Of a stretch of 64,000 bases of DNA, positions 22,955 to 33,179 are shown in pieces; the first letter of the stretch is position 1, and each line of letters starts with the position of its first letter. The notes under the pieces are model-generated. The model ran no database searches. It was not told where the DNA came from and worked only from the letters and a program-made list of their open reading frames with translations. This DNA comes from Aquarana catesbeiana (Eukaryota > Chordata > Amphibia > Anura > Ranidae): the NCBI RefSeq assembly GCF_042186555.1, contig NC_133332.1, positions 233,407,015-233,471,014 on the forward strand, given 5' to 3'. The position numbers and the translations under genes are program-made.

Positions 22955-23713
22955 TATTGGCAGGGCTGGCCCAAGACATTGTGCTGCCTGGGCCTCGGAA
23001 TGAAATGCTGCCCCCTCTCCCCAAAAGGTGTTAGACACCGGCAGGGGTGGTGGGGGGGGGTTAGACACAGACAGGGGTGGTAGGAGGGTTGGACAGAGGC
23101 AGGGATAGTAGGGGGGTTAGACACAGGCAGGGATGGTAGGGGGTTTGATACAGGCAGAAGTGGTAGGGGGGTTAGACACAGCCAGGAGTGGTAGGGGGGT
23201 TATACACAGGCAAGGGTGGTGGTGGGGGTTAGACACAGGCAGAAGTGGTAGGGGGTTAGACACAGGCAGGGGTGATAGTGGGGTTAGACACAGGCAGGGG
23301 TGGTAGGGGGGTTAGACATAGGCAGGGGTGTTGGGGAGGGGTTAGACACTGGCAGGGGTGATGGAGATGGGATTAGTGGTGCTGGCACTTACTTTCTCTC
23401 AGCGTCAGCCATGCCTCCAGTGATCCCTCTTCCATCATGGGGTCTCTGCTCAGCAGAAAGCTCCTCCCCCTTTACGCTGTTGGCCGTCAGCCCGTCAGCT
23501 GACTTTCTCTTGTTCTGACATGTCAGCAGCAGTGGGGGGGAGCTGCGGAGAGGATGAGCGGGCAGCCAGCTGTGTGGGTATAGCAGTGAGTGCTCTGCCA
23601 TTACCTCTAATAGCAGTAGCACAGGGCCATACACAGAGTGGAATAAGGAGCGGAGCGTTTGGGCGGGACCACTGTCTTCTTGGGCGTCAATGTGCCGCCC
23701 CTCAGAACCTGCC
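22955..23713. repeat. Repeat with about 28-bp minisatellite (left half of split element)
   Basis: After a GCTGCCTGGGCCTCGGAATGA start comes an array of a unit like GGGGTTAGACACAGGCAGGG plus GTGGTAGG at about 23025-23365, roughly 12 variable copies, then GC-rich unique sequence. The Gypsy element is inserted at 23713, and the sequence resumes at 29909. Confidence 0.85.
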
Positions 23714-24632
23714 TGTCACGGACAAATACTCACCGAGGCCGAGATGCCGAGAGCGGCTCGCCCTTACGACCACGCGCACCCAGACCCCCGAGATGGGTAC
23801 AGGAGGCTGAGGGCACGTGGAGGCACGGGCTTCCGGGAGGATAATAGGCTCCGGAGCTAGAAGCGGGTGTCCTGGGATCCGTAGGGAGCAGGGCTGAAAG
23901 TACAAGCAGAGGTTAGGGTACAAGCAGGTGATAATCAGGGTATCACAAGATTCAGCAGTGCCGTGGTTAAGTTGGCCAGGGTTTGGTGCACAGATCAGGC
24001 AACTAGAATCAGTATAGTCCAGCAGAGTAGTAATTAAACAGGCCAGGGGTTTGGTACACAGGTCAAGCAGGTTATAGGTAAGATTGTCCAGCGGAGTAAT
24101 GGTTAAACAGGCCAGGGGTTTGGTACACAGGTCAGGCAGCAGCACAAAGGGTTAATCCGGGAGAGTAGTAGTTAAACAAGCAGCAGAGGTTTGGTACACA
24201 GATCAGGCAAGTAGCATAAAGGGTTAATCCGAGAGAGTAGTAGTTAAACAAGCAGCTGGGGTTCGGTACACAGATCAGGCAGCAGCACAAAGGGTTAATC
24301 CGGGAGAGTGGTAGTTTAAACAAGCAGCAGAGGTTCGGTACACAGATCAGGCAAGTACAGGGTAAACACAGGCTCAGGGAACAGGGAGAGCTGACGACAA
24401 ACCAGCAACCCGACTGGGCGCTGGAGCCGTCAGATATAGTCCCCCTGCCCGGCGAGCGCGTCAGTGTGACGCGCTACCGGGCACCCGCACGGGCTACGGC
24501 GCGCACACGGGGACCGCCGTGCACCCGCGCGCGCCGCACCATCAGGCCGCGGACGGGTGTGCGGCGAAGTGCTCGTCCCGTGCGCATGCGCACCGGAGCC
24601 CGGCGAGCGGAGACGCTCCCTGGCTCCTGACA
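23714..24632 (-). repeat. 3' LTR of the Gypsy element
   Basis: 919 bp, matching 28989-29908. The middle holds several copies of a 55-60-base unit (GTAGTTAAACAAGCAGC ... TTGGTACACAGATCAGGCA). The end near 24430-24630 is very CpG-rich and still unmutated at CpGs, which fits a young insertion. It supplies the stop codon and the last residues of the polyprotein frame. Confidence 0.95.
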
Positions 24633-27600
24633 GTGCCCCCCTCCTAAGGGCGGACACTGGACGCCAAGGCTGGTCATCAGTTCCGGATGATCTTGATGAA
24701 ACTTTCGAATTAACTGTGGAGCATGCAGATTCCTGGCGGGCTCCCAGGAATTATCTTCGGGAGGGTACCCCTTCCATTGAATCAGGTACTGTAGCTGTCT
24801 GCCCCTCTTTCTGCAACCAAGAATGGATTCCACTTCGAATTCAGTCTCGCCATCGATTCTGACTGGCGGAGGAGGGGGTTCTCCTCTTCCCGGGAAAGGA
24901 CTGGGCACCACAGGCTTCAATAGTGACACATGAAAAACGGGGTGAATCCGGTATGTCTTGGGAAGTGTCAATTCCACAGCCACAGGGTTGATAATCCTCC
25001 TGACTTGAAAAGGCCCTATGAATTTAGGCCCGAGCTTTCGAGAAGGCAGCGGTAATCTCAGGTTAACGGTGGACAGCCAGACCTCGTCTCCTACATCGAA
25101 TTTTGGGTTTGCCTTTCTGCCCCGGTCGTACTGTCTCTTGTAGTCCTCCTGGGTTTTGCGTAGTGTGTCTTGTATTTTTTGAACGTTAGCTTGTAGTGAA
25201 TTTATCCTATCCTGGACTGCAGGAACTGCCGTTTCGGGGATGTTGTTAGCGAAGGATGTGGGATGGAACCCACAATTGATCCAGAAAGGGGTCTGGTTGG
25301 TGGAGGCATGGATAGAATTATTGTACGCAAATTCAGCGTAGGAGAGGAGGCTCGCCCAATCATCCTGGGATCCCGAGCAGAAGCAGCGGAGGTATTGCTC
25401 TAGCGTCTGATTGGTCCTCTCTGTCTGGCCATTGCTCTGGGGATGATAAGCCGACGAAAGACAAATGTTGATACCCAAGGCCTTGCATAGTTCCCTCCAG
25501 AATTTGGACGTGAACTGGACGCCTCTGTCCGACACGATGCTCCTTGGTATCCCATGGAGCCTAACAACCTCCTTAAGAAAGATGTTGGCCGTGTCTACGG
25601 CAGAGGGAGTACCCCTCATGGGCAGAAAGTGAGCCATTTTGGAAAGGCGGTCGACAACAACAAGGATGGTGGAGAAACTCTCTGAGCTGGGTAGATCTAC
25701 GATGAAGTCCATGGAGACATCAGCCCATGGTCGTTCCGGAATGGGCAAAGGTCTGAGCAGGCCCCAGGATTTGGTGTTTTGGCCCTTGTTTCTCTGACAC
25801 AGGGAACAGGAAGCCACATATTCTTTACAATCCCTTCTCCATCCCGGCCACCAAAAAGAACGAGAAAGGAGTTCAGCCGTCTTCTTGTTCCCAAAATGTC
25901 CTGCCATCTTATGATCATGACACATCTGAAGGGTTAAGGGCCGAGTCACTTGTGGTACGAATATTTTTCCCTTAATCCAGAAAAGATCTTCGTATCTTCT
26001 CAGGGAATGCACAGTTGGTTCTGTACAAGTGCCTGATGAAGATTTGATGGAGGATATCAAGTCTGCTTGAGTTAGTCCGAGAAAATTTTGAGGAGAGAGG
26101 ATCGTGCTGGGTGTTGGTATTTGGGAGTCTGCGGAAAACATCCGTGAGAGGGCATCAGCCTTCCCGTTCTTCGCCCCCGGTCTGTACGCTATATGGAAAT
26201 TAAAGCGTGAGAAGAAAAGTGCCCAACGGGCTTGACGGGGTTTTAAGCGTCTTGCTGTTCTGAGGTACTCGAGATTCTTGTGATCCGTAAAGATCATCAC
26301 CGGATGAACTGCCCCCTCCAGCAGGTACCTCCATTCCTCCAAAGCAAACTTTATAGCCAGCAGCTCTCTGTCACCCACGTCGTAATTGAGTTCTGGTGGG
26401 CTGAGTTTCCGAGAAGCGAAAGCTACTGGGTGTAGAATGGCCTTTGGTCCCTGTCTCTGGGAAAGAATTGCTCCGGTTGCGATTTCCGATGCGTCTACCT
26501 CCAGTATGAAGGGCTGAGTCGGGTCAGGATGGCAGAGGATTGGAGCGGAACTGAATAGTTCTTTTAACTTAAGAAAAGCCTCTTGAGCCGCTGTGGACCA
26601 CTGAAAAGATTGATGCTGCCGAGTTAGTTGGGTAATAGGTGCCACAATGGCCGAGAATCCTACGATAAATTTTCGATAGAAATTGGCAAATCCTATGAAC
26701 CTCTGTACTCCTTTTTTATTAGATGGAGCCGGCCATTCCTGAGTTGCTTGAATCTTCTGAGGGTCCATGGCAACCCCATTGGTAGAGAGAATGAACCCCA
26801 AGAATTGTATGGTGGATCTCTCAAATTCACATTTTTCGGCTTTCAGGTATAGCTTGTGTTGTAGCAGGATAGCAAGAACCGTTTTAACGTGCCTTCTGTG
26901 CATCTCTAGCGTAGGAGAGAAAATAAGGATATCGTCCAGATATACCATGAGAAAGTCATCTAGATATTGTCGAAATATATCGTTCACTAGATGTTGGAAG
27001 GTGGCTGGGGCGTTGCAGAGACCGAAAGGCATCACTAAATACTCGAAGTGACCGAATCTAGATCTAAAGGCCGTCTTCCATTCGTCTCCCGCCCTGATCC
27101 TGACGAGATTGTAAGCCCCTCGGAGGTCGAGTTTAGAGAACACCTTGGCTGATCGGAACCTCTGGAACAATTCAGGGATGAGCGGTAACGGGTACCGGTT
27201 CTTAATTGTAATGTTGTTTAGTTGTCGGTAGTCTACGCAGGGTCTCAGGGTACCATCTTTTTTCCCTACGAAAAAGATACCCGCTCCGGCGGGTGAGGAT
27301 GAAGGGCGGATGAACCCCTTCTCAAGATTTTCGTCTATGTACTGCTTCAGGACCTCCAACTCGGTTTCAGACAGGGGAAATATCCGGCCAAACGGGATCT
27401 CAGATCCAGGAAGAAGGTCAATTGGACAGTCGTAGGCCCTGTGAGGTGGTAGGCGGTCAGCCATTTGTTTGCTAAAAACTTCTTGAAACTCGAGATACTC
27501 GGAGGGGACGTGTTGCAGATTGCCTGGTGGTACCGCCATTGTGGCACAGACTTTGGAATCCGGGAGCAGGCAGTGCTGAGAGCAATACTGCGAAGAGAAG

Positions 27601-28973
27601 GATACCGACTTGGTGCTCCATTTGATTAGTGGATCGTGAGCTTGTAGCCATGGTAGGCCAAGTATGATGGGGAAGATGGGTGAATGGATTAGGTCAAGCC
27701 GTAAGAACTCCCGGTGGCCGGAGTCTGTGACTACTGGAATAGGTTGGGTCTCCTGGGTGATGGGACCAGAGCACGGAAGGGATCCGTCGGCCAAATGGAT
27801 TTGTAAATTCTGCTCTTTGGTTTGTAGAGGAATCTTCAATCTGTGTGCCAAGGTGGAATCTAAGAAACAGCTGCAGGCCCCGGAATCAACGATGGCCTGC
27901 AGGCGAATCTCCCTTTCCGGAAGCTGTAGAGAAACAAACAACATCACATAAGCCTTGGGAATGTTATTGTTTGGAAAGTTCAATACGTTTGATTGAGGGA
28001 ACTTACTGGGCCTGATCGGACAGCTGCGTAGGAAGTGTCCAGTTCCTCCACAATAGAGGCAAAGGTTAGACTGCCGTCTACGTTGCTTCTCTTCGGAGGT
28101 TAACGGACCTCGGACCAGACCGAGCTGCATTGGTTCGGCCTCAGGGACCGATGCAGAGGAAACTGAAGATGCATTTGGAGGTACTGTGGAGTGAGGTCTA
28201 GGTGACGCCCAGACAGGGCGAGGCAGCTGAAACCGTTCTGAGCGCCGCTCCCGAAGACGCCGGTCGAGCTTGGTAGCTGCTTGAATGAGTTCCTCTAGGG
28301 AAGCAGGGGTCTCCATCCTGGCTAACTCGTCTTTGAGTAATTCAGACAAGCCTTGACGGTATTGATAACGTAAGGCCGGCTCATTCCAGTTTGTGTCAGC
28401 CGCCCACTTACGGAACTCCACTGTATAGTCCTCAACAGGTCTTCTCCCTTGGGACAGGTGGTGCAAGATAGCTTCGGCTGTGGCCATGCGTTGCGGATCA
28501 TCGTAGAGCTGGGTCATGCTCTCAAAGAAGGCCTCGATGGTGTTCAGGGCAGGATTGCTTTGTTCCATCAGGCTGTGGGCCCACGCCTGGGGTTCTTCGG
28601 ATAGTAGGGAAATCACAAACCCCACTTTGACGATTTCTGAGGAGAAGGTTCTCGGCTGTAGAGCGAAGTAGAGGGAACATGCGTTTTTAAAAGCCCTAAA
28701 CTTCTTACGGTCCCCCGAGAACCGTTCAGGTATAGGGACCCTGGGCTCAGGAAGAGCCATGACCACAGTGGGGTTGGCCGGAGCTTGGGGAAGTGGACCC
28801 CCACCGCTGGGTGCAGGAGCTGCGGCTGCGGAAGGTAGTAACCCGGTGATCTGCTGCAGACGGTTATCAATTTGTGTATAACCTTCTTGTAACTTCTGTA
28901 CGGAGTCCGCAAGGGTAGATACTTGTTGACACAGGATCTCCAGAGGAGAGCGCGCTCTGTCGGCCTCAGACAT
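24474..28973 (-). CDS. Gypsy gag-pol polyprotein with chromodomain
   Basis: 1499 codons without interruption. I start at the Met of MSEADRARSP (28973), just outside the 5' LTR; the frame is also open upstream into the LTR from 29420. Order: Gag (about 1-300), zinc knuckle C305-C308-H313-C318, protease with DSG at 363-365, reverse transcriptase with YLDD at 678-681, RNase H with Asp in EVDASE and Glu in GDRELLAI, integrase with its HHCC zinc finger (Cys 1056 and 1059) and DD35E residues D1089, D1149 and E1185, then a chromodomain at about 1379-1432 (YLIQWKGYPPEDNSWEP). All catalytic residues I looked for are present. The last about 50 Arg-rich residues come from the 3' LTR. Chromodomains of this family bind histone marks and direct integration to heterochromatin. 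Likely still translatable. Confidence 0.95.
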   Translation of the reverse strand: MSEADRARSPLEILCQQVSTLADSVQKLQEGYTQIDNRLQQITGLLPSAAAAPAPSGGGPLPQAPANPTVVMALPEPRVPIPERFSGDRKKFRAFKNACSLYFALQPRTFSSEIVKVGFVISLLSEEPQAWAHSLMEQSNPALNTIEAFFESMTQLYDDPQRMATAEAILHHLSQGRRPVEDYTVEFRKWAADTNWNEPALRYQYRQGLSELLKDELARMETPASLEELIQAATKLDRRLRERRSERFQLPRPVWASPRPHSTVPPNASSVSSASVPEAEPMQLGLVRGPLTSEEKQRRRQSNLCLYCGGTGHFLRSCPIRPSKFPQSNVLNFPNNNIPKAYVMLFVSLQLPEREIRLQAIVDSGACSCFLDSTLAHRLKIPLQTKEQNLQIHLADGSLPCSGPITQETQPIPVVTDSGHREFLRLDLIHSPIFPIILGLPWLQAHDPLIKWSTKSVSFSSQYCSQHCLLPDSKVCATMAVPPGNLQHVPSEYLEFQEVFSKQMADRLPPHRAYDCPIDLLPGSEIPFGRIFPLSETELEVLKQYIDENLEKGFIRPSSSPAGAGIFFVGKKDGTLRPCVDYRQLNNITIKNRYPLPLIPELFQRFRSAKVFSKLDLRGAYNLVRIRAGDEWKTAFRSRFGHFEYLVMPFGLCNAPATFQHLVNDIFRQYLDDFLMVYLDDILIFSPTLEMHRRHVKTVLAILLQHKLYLKAEKCEFERSTIQFLGFILSTNGVAMDPQKIQATQEWPAPSNKKGVQRFIGFANFYRKFIVGFSAIVAPITQLTRQHQSFQWSTAAQEAFLKLKELFSSAPILCHPDPTQPFILEVDASEIATGAILSQRQGPKAILHPVAFASRKLSPPELNYDVGDRELLAIKFALEEWRYLLEGAVHPVMIFTDHKNLEYLRTARRLKPRQARWALFFSRFNFHIAYRPGAKNGKADALSRMFSADSQIPTPSTILSPQNFLGLTQADLISSIKSSSGTCTEPTVHSLRRYEDLFWIKGKIFVPQVTRPLTLQMCHDHKMAGHFGNKKTAELLSRSFWWPGWRRDCKEYVASCSLCQRNKGQNTKSWGLLRPLPIPERPWADVSMDFIVDLPSSESFSTILVVVDRLSKMAHFLPMRGTPSAVDTANIFLKEVVRLHGIPRSIVSDRGVQFTSKFWRELCKALGINICLSSAYHPQSNGQTERTNQTLEQYLRCFCSGSQDDWASLLSYAEFAYNNSIHASTNQTPFWINCGFHPTSFANNIPETAVPAVQDRINSLQANVQKIQDTLRKTQEDYKRQYDRGRKANPKFDVGDEVWLSTVNLRLPLPSRKLGPKFIGPFQVRRIINPVAVELTLPKTYRIHPVFHVSLLKPVVPSPFPGRGEPPPPPVRIDGETEFEVESILGCRKRGRQLQYLIQWKGYPPEDNSWEPARNLHAPQLIRKFHQDHPELMTSLGVQCPPLGGGHCQEPGSVSARRAPVRMRTGRALRRTPVRGLMVRRARVHGGPRVRAVARAGAR
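24633..24646 (-). other. Polypurine tract of the Gypsy element
   Basis: On the minus strand AGGAGGGGGGCAC immediately precedes the 3' LTR, the expected position and composition for the plus-strand primer of reverse transcription. Confidence 0.75.
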
Positions 28974-28988
28974 CTGGCTGGTTTGTAC

Positions 28989-29908
28989 TGTCACGGACAA
29001 ATACTCACCGAGGCCGAGATGCCGAGAGCGGCTCGCCCTTACGACCACGCGCACCCAGACCCCCGAGATGGGTACAGGAGGCTGAGGGCACGTGGAGGCA
29101 CGGGCTTCCGGGAGGATAATAGGCTCCGGAGCTGGAAGCGGGTGTCCTGGGATCCGTAGGGAGCAGGGCTGAAAGTACAAGCAGAGGTTAGGGTACAAGC
29201 AGGTGATAATCAGGGTATCACAAGATTCAGCAGTGCCGTGGTTAAGTTGGCCAGGGTTTGGTGCACAGATCAGGCAACTAGAATCAGTATAGTCCAGCAG
29301 AGTAGTAATTAAACAGGCCAGGGGTTTGGTACACAGGTCAAGCAGGTTATAGGTAAGATTGTCCAGCGGAGTAATGGTTAAACAGGCCAGGGGTTTGGTA
29401 CACAGGTCAGGCAGCAGCACAAAGGGTTAATCCGGGAGAGTAGTAGTTAAACAAGCAGCAGAGGTTTGGTACACAGATCAGGCAAGTAGCACAAAGGGTT
29501 AATCCGAGAGAGTAGTAGTTAAACAAGCAGCTGGGGTTCGGTACACAGATCAGGCAGCAGCACAAAGGGTTAATCCGGGAGAGTGGTAGTTTAAACAAGC
29601 AGCAGAGGTTCGGTACACAGATCAGGCAAGTACAGGGTAAACACAGGCTCAGGGAACAGGGAGAGCTGACGACAAACCAGCAACCCGACTGGGCGCTGGA
29701 GCCGTCAGATATAGTCCCCCTGCCCGGCGAGCGCGTCAGTGTGACGCGCTACCGGGGCACCCGCACGGGCTACGGCGCGCACACGGGGACCGCCGTGCAC
29801 CCGCGCGCGCCGCACCATCAGGCCGCGGACGGGTGTGCGGCGAAGTGCTCGTCCCGTGCGCATGCGCACCGGAGCCCGGCGAGCGGAGACGCTCCCTGGC
29901 TCCTGACA
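28989..29908 (-). repeat. 5' LTR of the Gypsy element
   Basis: 920 bp; differs from the other LTR by one extra G near 29755 and two substitutions (at about 29127 and 29491). The bases directly inside it on the minus strand (GTACAAACCAGCC) do not give the usual TGG start of a tRNA primer site. Confidence 0.95.
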
Positions 29909-30480
29909 CTGCCACCTCGGGACCAAAGGTCCCACTGAGTCCCATGGTAGGACGGGCCCTGTGTATTGGGGTGCATGGTAGTGTGGACTGAGTATATGGG
30001 GATGATGGTGCATAATACTGAATGTATTAGGCAGCATAATGCAGAATACAGAGTGTATTGGGGTACATAATGCTGAGTGTACTGGGGACATGGAGCAAAA
30101 TGCTAAGTGTATTGGTGTTCAAAGTGCAGAATGCTGAGTGACTTAAGCTGGATACACACTATACAATTTTCTGTAGATTTTTTCCTTCCGATTTACCAAA
30201 ATCATATAATATGAGGTCAAACCTTAAGAGTTTCAATTTGTATGCAATCAGGCAGGCCCTTGCACTACATAGTTTTGGTAAATCTTAAGGAAATCAGACA
30301 GCAAAAGTTATATAGTGTGTATGGGGTCTTAGGGTGAATAGTGCATAATGCTGTGCCTATTGTTGTAAATGGTGCAGAATACTAAATGCATTAGGGTGCA
30401 TGGTGCTGAGTGTATTGGGGTGCATAATGATGTGTGCTGAGTGTATTTAGGTGTATAGTAGGGAGTACTGAGTGTATGGG
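29909..30480. repeat. Degenerate tandem repeat, right half of the split element
   Basis: Continues the repeat interrupted by the Gypsy element. Units of about 28-40 bases vary around GTGTATTGGGGTGCATAATG and GCTGAGTG. A MITE interrupts the array at 30140-30330. Confidence 0.75.
30140..30330. mobile_element. Harbinger-like MITE with TTA flanks
   Basis: The ends AGCTGGATACACACTATA and TATAGTGTGTATGGGGTC form an imperfect inverted repeat, with TTA on each side. It is inserted within the degenerate tandem array. No coding capacity. Confidence 0.6.
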
Positions 30481-30624
30481 GTACAATATAAAGTGTACTG
30501 TTTGGTTTCGACCCTGGCTGTCATCATGCCCCCACTCTACATTGATCTGAGGAACCCGAGCACATACTGAATCATGTAATTTTGTACACTGAAGGGTATT
30601 GTGCTTCTGACTACAGGAGGCATA

Positions 30625-31857
30625 CACCGATCAGCCATAGATTTATAACCATCTACCTAATATTGTATAGGTCCCCCTTTTGCCACCAAAACAGCGCTAA
30701 CCCGCCAAGGCATAAATAACAAACATGTCATACTTACCTCCGCTGTGTAACGATTTTGCACAGAGTGTCCCCGATACTCCTCTTCTGGGGTCTCCCAGCG
30801 GCACTCCTGGCTCCTCCCCGCATTGGGTGCCCCCTCAGAGACCAGCATTCCAAGGGGGCCCCCATGCGGATACGCTCCCGAGTCCTGCTGCTCTGTCCAT
30901 TGACACAGACAGCAGGACTCGGCCCTGCTCCCCGGCTCCCATGTCACTGGATTTGATTGACAGCAGCGGGAGCCAATGGCTGCTGCTGCTATCAATCCAT
31001 CCAATGAGGACCCGAGACAGCGGCTGAAGCTGCTGGGCTCATTCTCGTCGCTGGAAAGATCGGGTTCAGGTAAGTAAAAAAGGGGGGGAGGCTCTGGTGA
31101 AAAACTTTGAGCTTTTGCAACCCCTTTAAGGTCCTGTAAATTGCAAAGTGGGTCCTCCATGGATCAAACTTGTTTTTCCAGCACATCCCACAGGTGCTCA
31201 ATTGGATTAAGTTCTAGAGAATTTGAAGGCCAAGTCAACACCTCAAGTCAACATATTTGCAGTGTGGCAGGGTGCATTATCCAGGTAAAAGAGGCCACTG
31301 GCATCACAAAATACCACTTCCATGAAGGGGATATACTTGGTCAGCAACAATACTTAGGTAGGTGGTACATGTCAATGTAACCTCCATATGAATGGCAGGA
31401 CCCAAGGTTTCCCAGCAGAACATTGCTCAAAGCATTGCACTGCCTCTGCCAGCTTGCCCTTTTTCCCATACTGCATCCTGGTGCCATCTCTTCCCCAGGT
31501 AAGTGATACACACACACCCGGCCATCCACATGACCTAATAGAAAACTTGATTTATCAGACCAGGCCACCTTTTTCCATTGCTCTGTGGTCCAGTTCTTAT
31601 GCTTGCATGCCCCCTGTAGGCCCTTTGTAAGCCCTTTTTGCTGTGGACACGGGTCAGCATGGGCACCCTAACCAGTCTGTGGCTTTGCAGCCCCATACAC
31701 AACAAATCGCAAGGGTCATTTTTCTGCTTTCAACACATCAGGGACATGTTTACTTGCTGCCTATTATATTCCACCGCCTTTCAGATGTCATTGTAATGAG
31801 GTAATTAATGTTATTCACCTAATGTGTCAGTGGTCATAAAGTTATGGCTGATCAGTG
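30625..31857. mobile_element. Tc1-like transposon, decayed, carrying a MITE
   Basis: The ends CACCGATCAGCCATA and TATGGCTGATCAGTG are inverted and TA flanks each side. The body resembles the reverse complement of a Tc1-type transposase gene (block TCCAGCACATCCCACAGGTG, block GTTTCCCAGCAGAACATTGC), but it is frame-broken and lacks the N-terminal DNA-binding part. A MITE of the 17048 family sits at about 30713-31130. Confidence 0.8.
30713..31130. mobile_element. MITE copy of the 17048 family, nested in the Tc1 element
   Basis: Starts AATAACAAACATGTCATACTTACC like the copies at 17090 and 37376 and ends CAACCCCTTTAA. The outer left terminus is eroded. It splits the Tc1 element. Confidence 0.65.
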
Positions 31858-31859
31858 TA

Positions 31860-32486
31860 TGCTTCTGTTTGCTAATGCTCACTTCCTGTAAACCAATCAA
31901 TTTCTTTTCATCCCAATGAAAAGAGTAATCAATATGCAATCACACCCTATAAAAACATACTCTTGCCTCATCCAACTGACCATGAGGGCTCATTGACACC
32001 AGAACCTGATGCAGGAACCCGTTTCCACACTGCTTTCAGAATGCACTGGGTGTGCGATCTGCTGTGGGTGTCGATGTATTACTAACCACACCCCAAATGT
32101 AGACTGCAAACAGGGCGTTTGCCTGCACCAGATCGCATGGTCCCGCAGTACCGGTTGCAGTGAGTTTTTAAACTTAGTGCATGCACTACTTTGTTGTGAT
32201 CCAATGCGATTTTAGCCCATTCAAATGAATGGGCTGAAAATCACACCACACTGAATTGCACAGGAATGCGATTAAATGAAGTACAATTCTCAATTTGATA
32301 ATATCTTTATCCCATCCAGCCTGCCTTACCTTGTGATATACTATTACCGAGCAGAACAATAGACAAGAATGTCCAAAATAGGAAAATCAGGAATAGCGTG
32401 GATCAAGCTGAAAATCATCATGAGAAAAAGACAGCAACACCACTGAGAAGAAATTCTATGGTAACCCCATTGTTAAACACACTACT
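31860..32486. other. Intron sequence with probable old MITE
   Basis: No gene recognised. Around 31985-32290 are palindromic traces (GGCTCATTGACACC; AATCGCAT/ATGCGATT) of a decayed short element. The rest is unassigned. Confidence 0.35.
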
Positions 32487-32589
32487 TAAAGAGTAACTCC
32501 ATTTTTGAGGGAAAAAATATAGCAAATAAAAAAAATATTTAGCATATGCAATTGCTACACAAACCATATTGTAATTTAATGTAAAAACA

Positions 32590-33155
32590 GTGCACAGGTT
32601 TTTGACAAAGTCCTTTAAAAAAAAAATGAAATATGTCCCCTGTCGTAGCTCCAACGAGTCATCTTCCTTCGGTTCTTCTTCCTCCGGTTCTTCTCCCTCC
32701 AGATGTCTTCTCCTGATGCTAGCTCCCACTTTTGTGCTAGCTCTGGCGTGTGCCATTACTTATATAACCATGGGGCGTGGCCACCCGGTGACATCATCCA
32801 GAGACCACAACCCCTTGTGACATCACTGCCCGGGGCATTATGGGGCACGGGTGATGTCACAAGCAGGCGGGTTCCCTGGATGACATCACTGGATGCCCAT
32901 GCCCCATGGCTATATAAGAAATGTTACACGCTTGAGCTAACACAACAGTGGGAGCTAGCGTCGGAAGACGACATCAGGAGGGAGAAGAACTGGCAGAAGG
33001 ACCAGAGGAAGAAGACAGCCTAGAAAGAAGAACCGGAAGAAGAAGACATCAGTGGAGGGAGAAGAACCGGAGGAAGAAGACATCACCGGAGAGAGAGAAG
33101 AACCGGAGGGAGAAGACGCGTTGGAGCTACTTTAATAAAGGACTTTGTCAAAACC
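32590..33155. repeat. Imperfect palindrome, about 280-bp arms
   Basis: TTTGACAAAGTCCTTTAAA at 32600 mirrors TTTAATAAAGGACTTTGTCA at 33131. CTCCAACG/CGTTGGAGCT, GCTAGCTC/GAGCTA, CTATATAAG and GTGACATCA also pair, around a centre near 32840. The right arm carries an AGAAGAACCGGAGG-type tandem at 33010-33115. It sits inside a larger TTAAAGAGTAACTCC repeat starting at 32486. Confidence 0.8.
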
Positions 33156-33179
33156 CAGGGTACTTGTTTTATTTATTTT

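Larger units (their letters stand above)
23714..29908 (-). mobile_element. Chromodomain Gypsy (Ty3) LTR retrotransposon, near intact
   Basis: A 6.2-kb element read on the minus strand. LTRs of 919 and 920 bp start TGTCACGG and end CCTGACA on the + strand, and a perfect 5-bp target duplication CTGCC flanks it (23709-23713 and 29909-29913). The single gag-pol frame is open throughout, with integrase followed by a chromodomain, which defines chromoviruses. By reading, the two LTRs differ at two substitutions and one G insertion, so integration is recent. It lies antisense in the host intron between exons g and h, inside a minisatellite-bearing repeat. Confidence 0.95.

Noticed and set aside
23702..24145. 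147-codon Leu/Cys-rich frame, also present at 29 kb
   Set aside because: It lies in the LTR of the Gypsy element and comes from its tandem units.
26628..27951. Several + strand frames of 60-95 codons opposite the Gypsy element
   Set aside because: They are antisense shadows of the intact pol gene.
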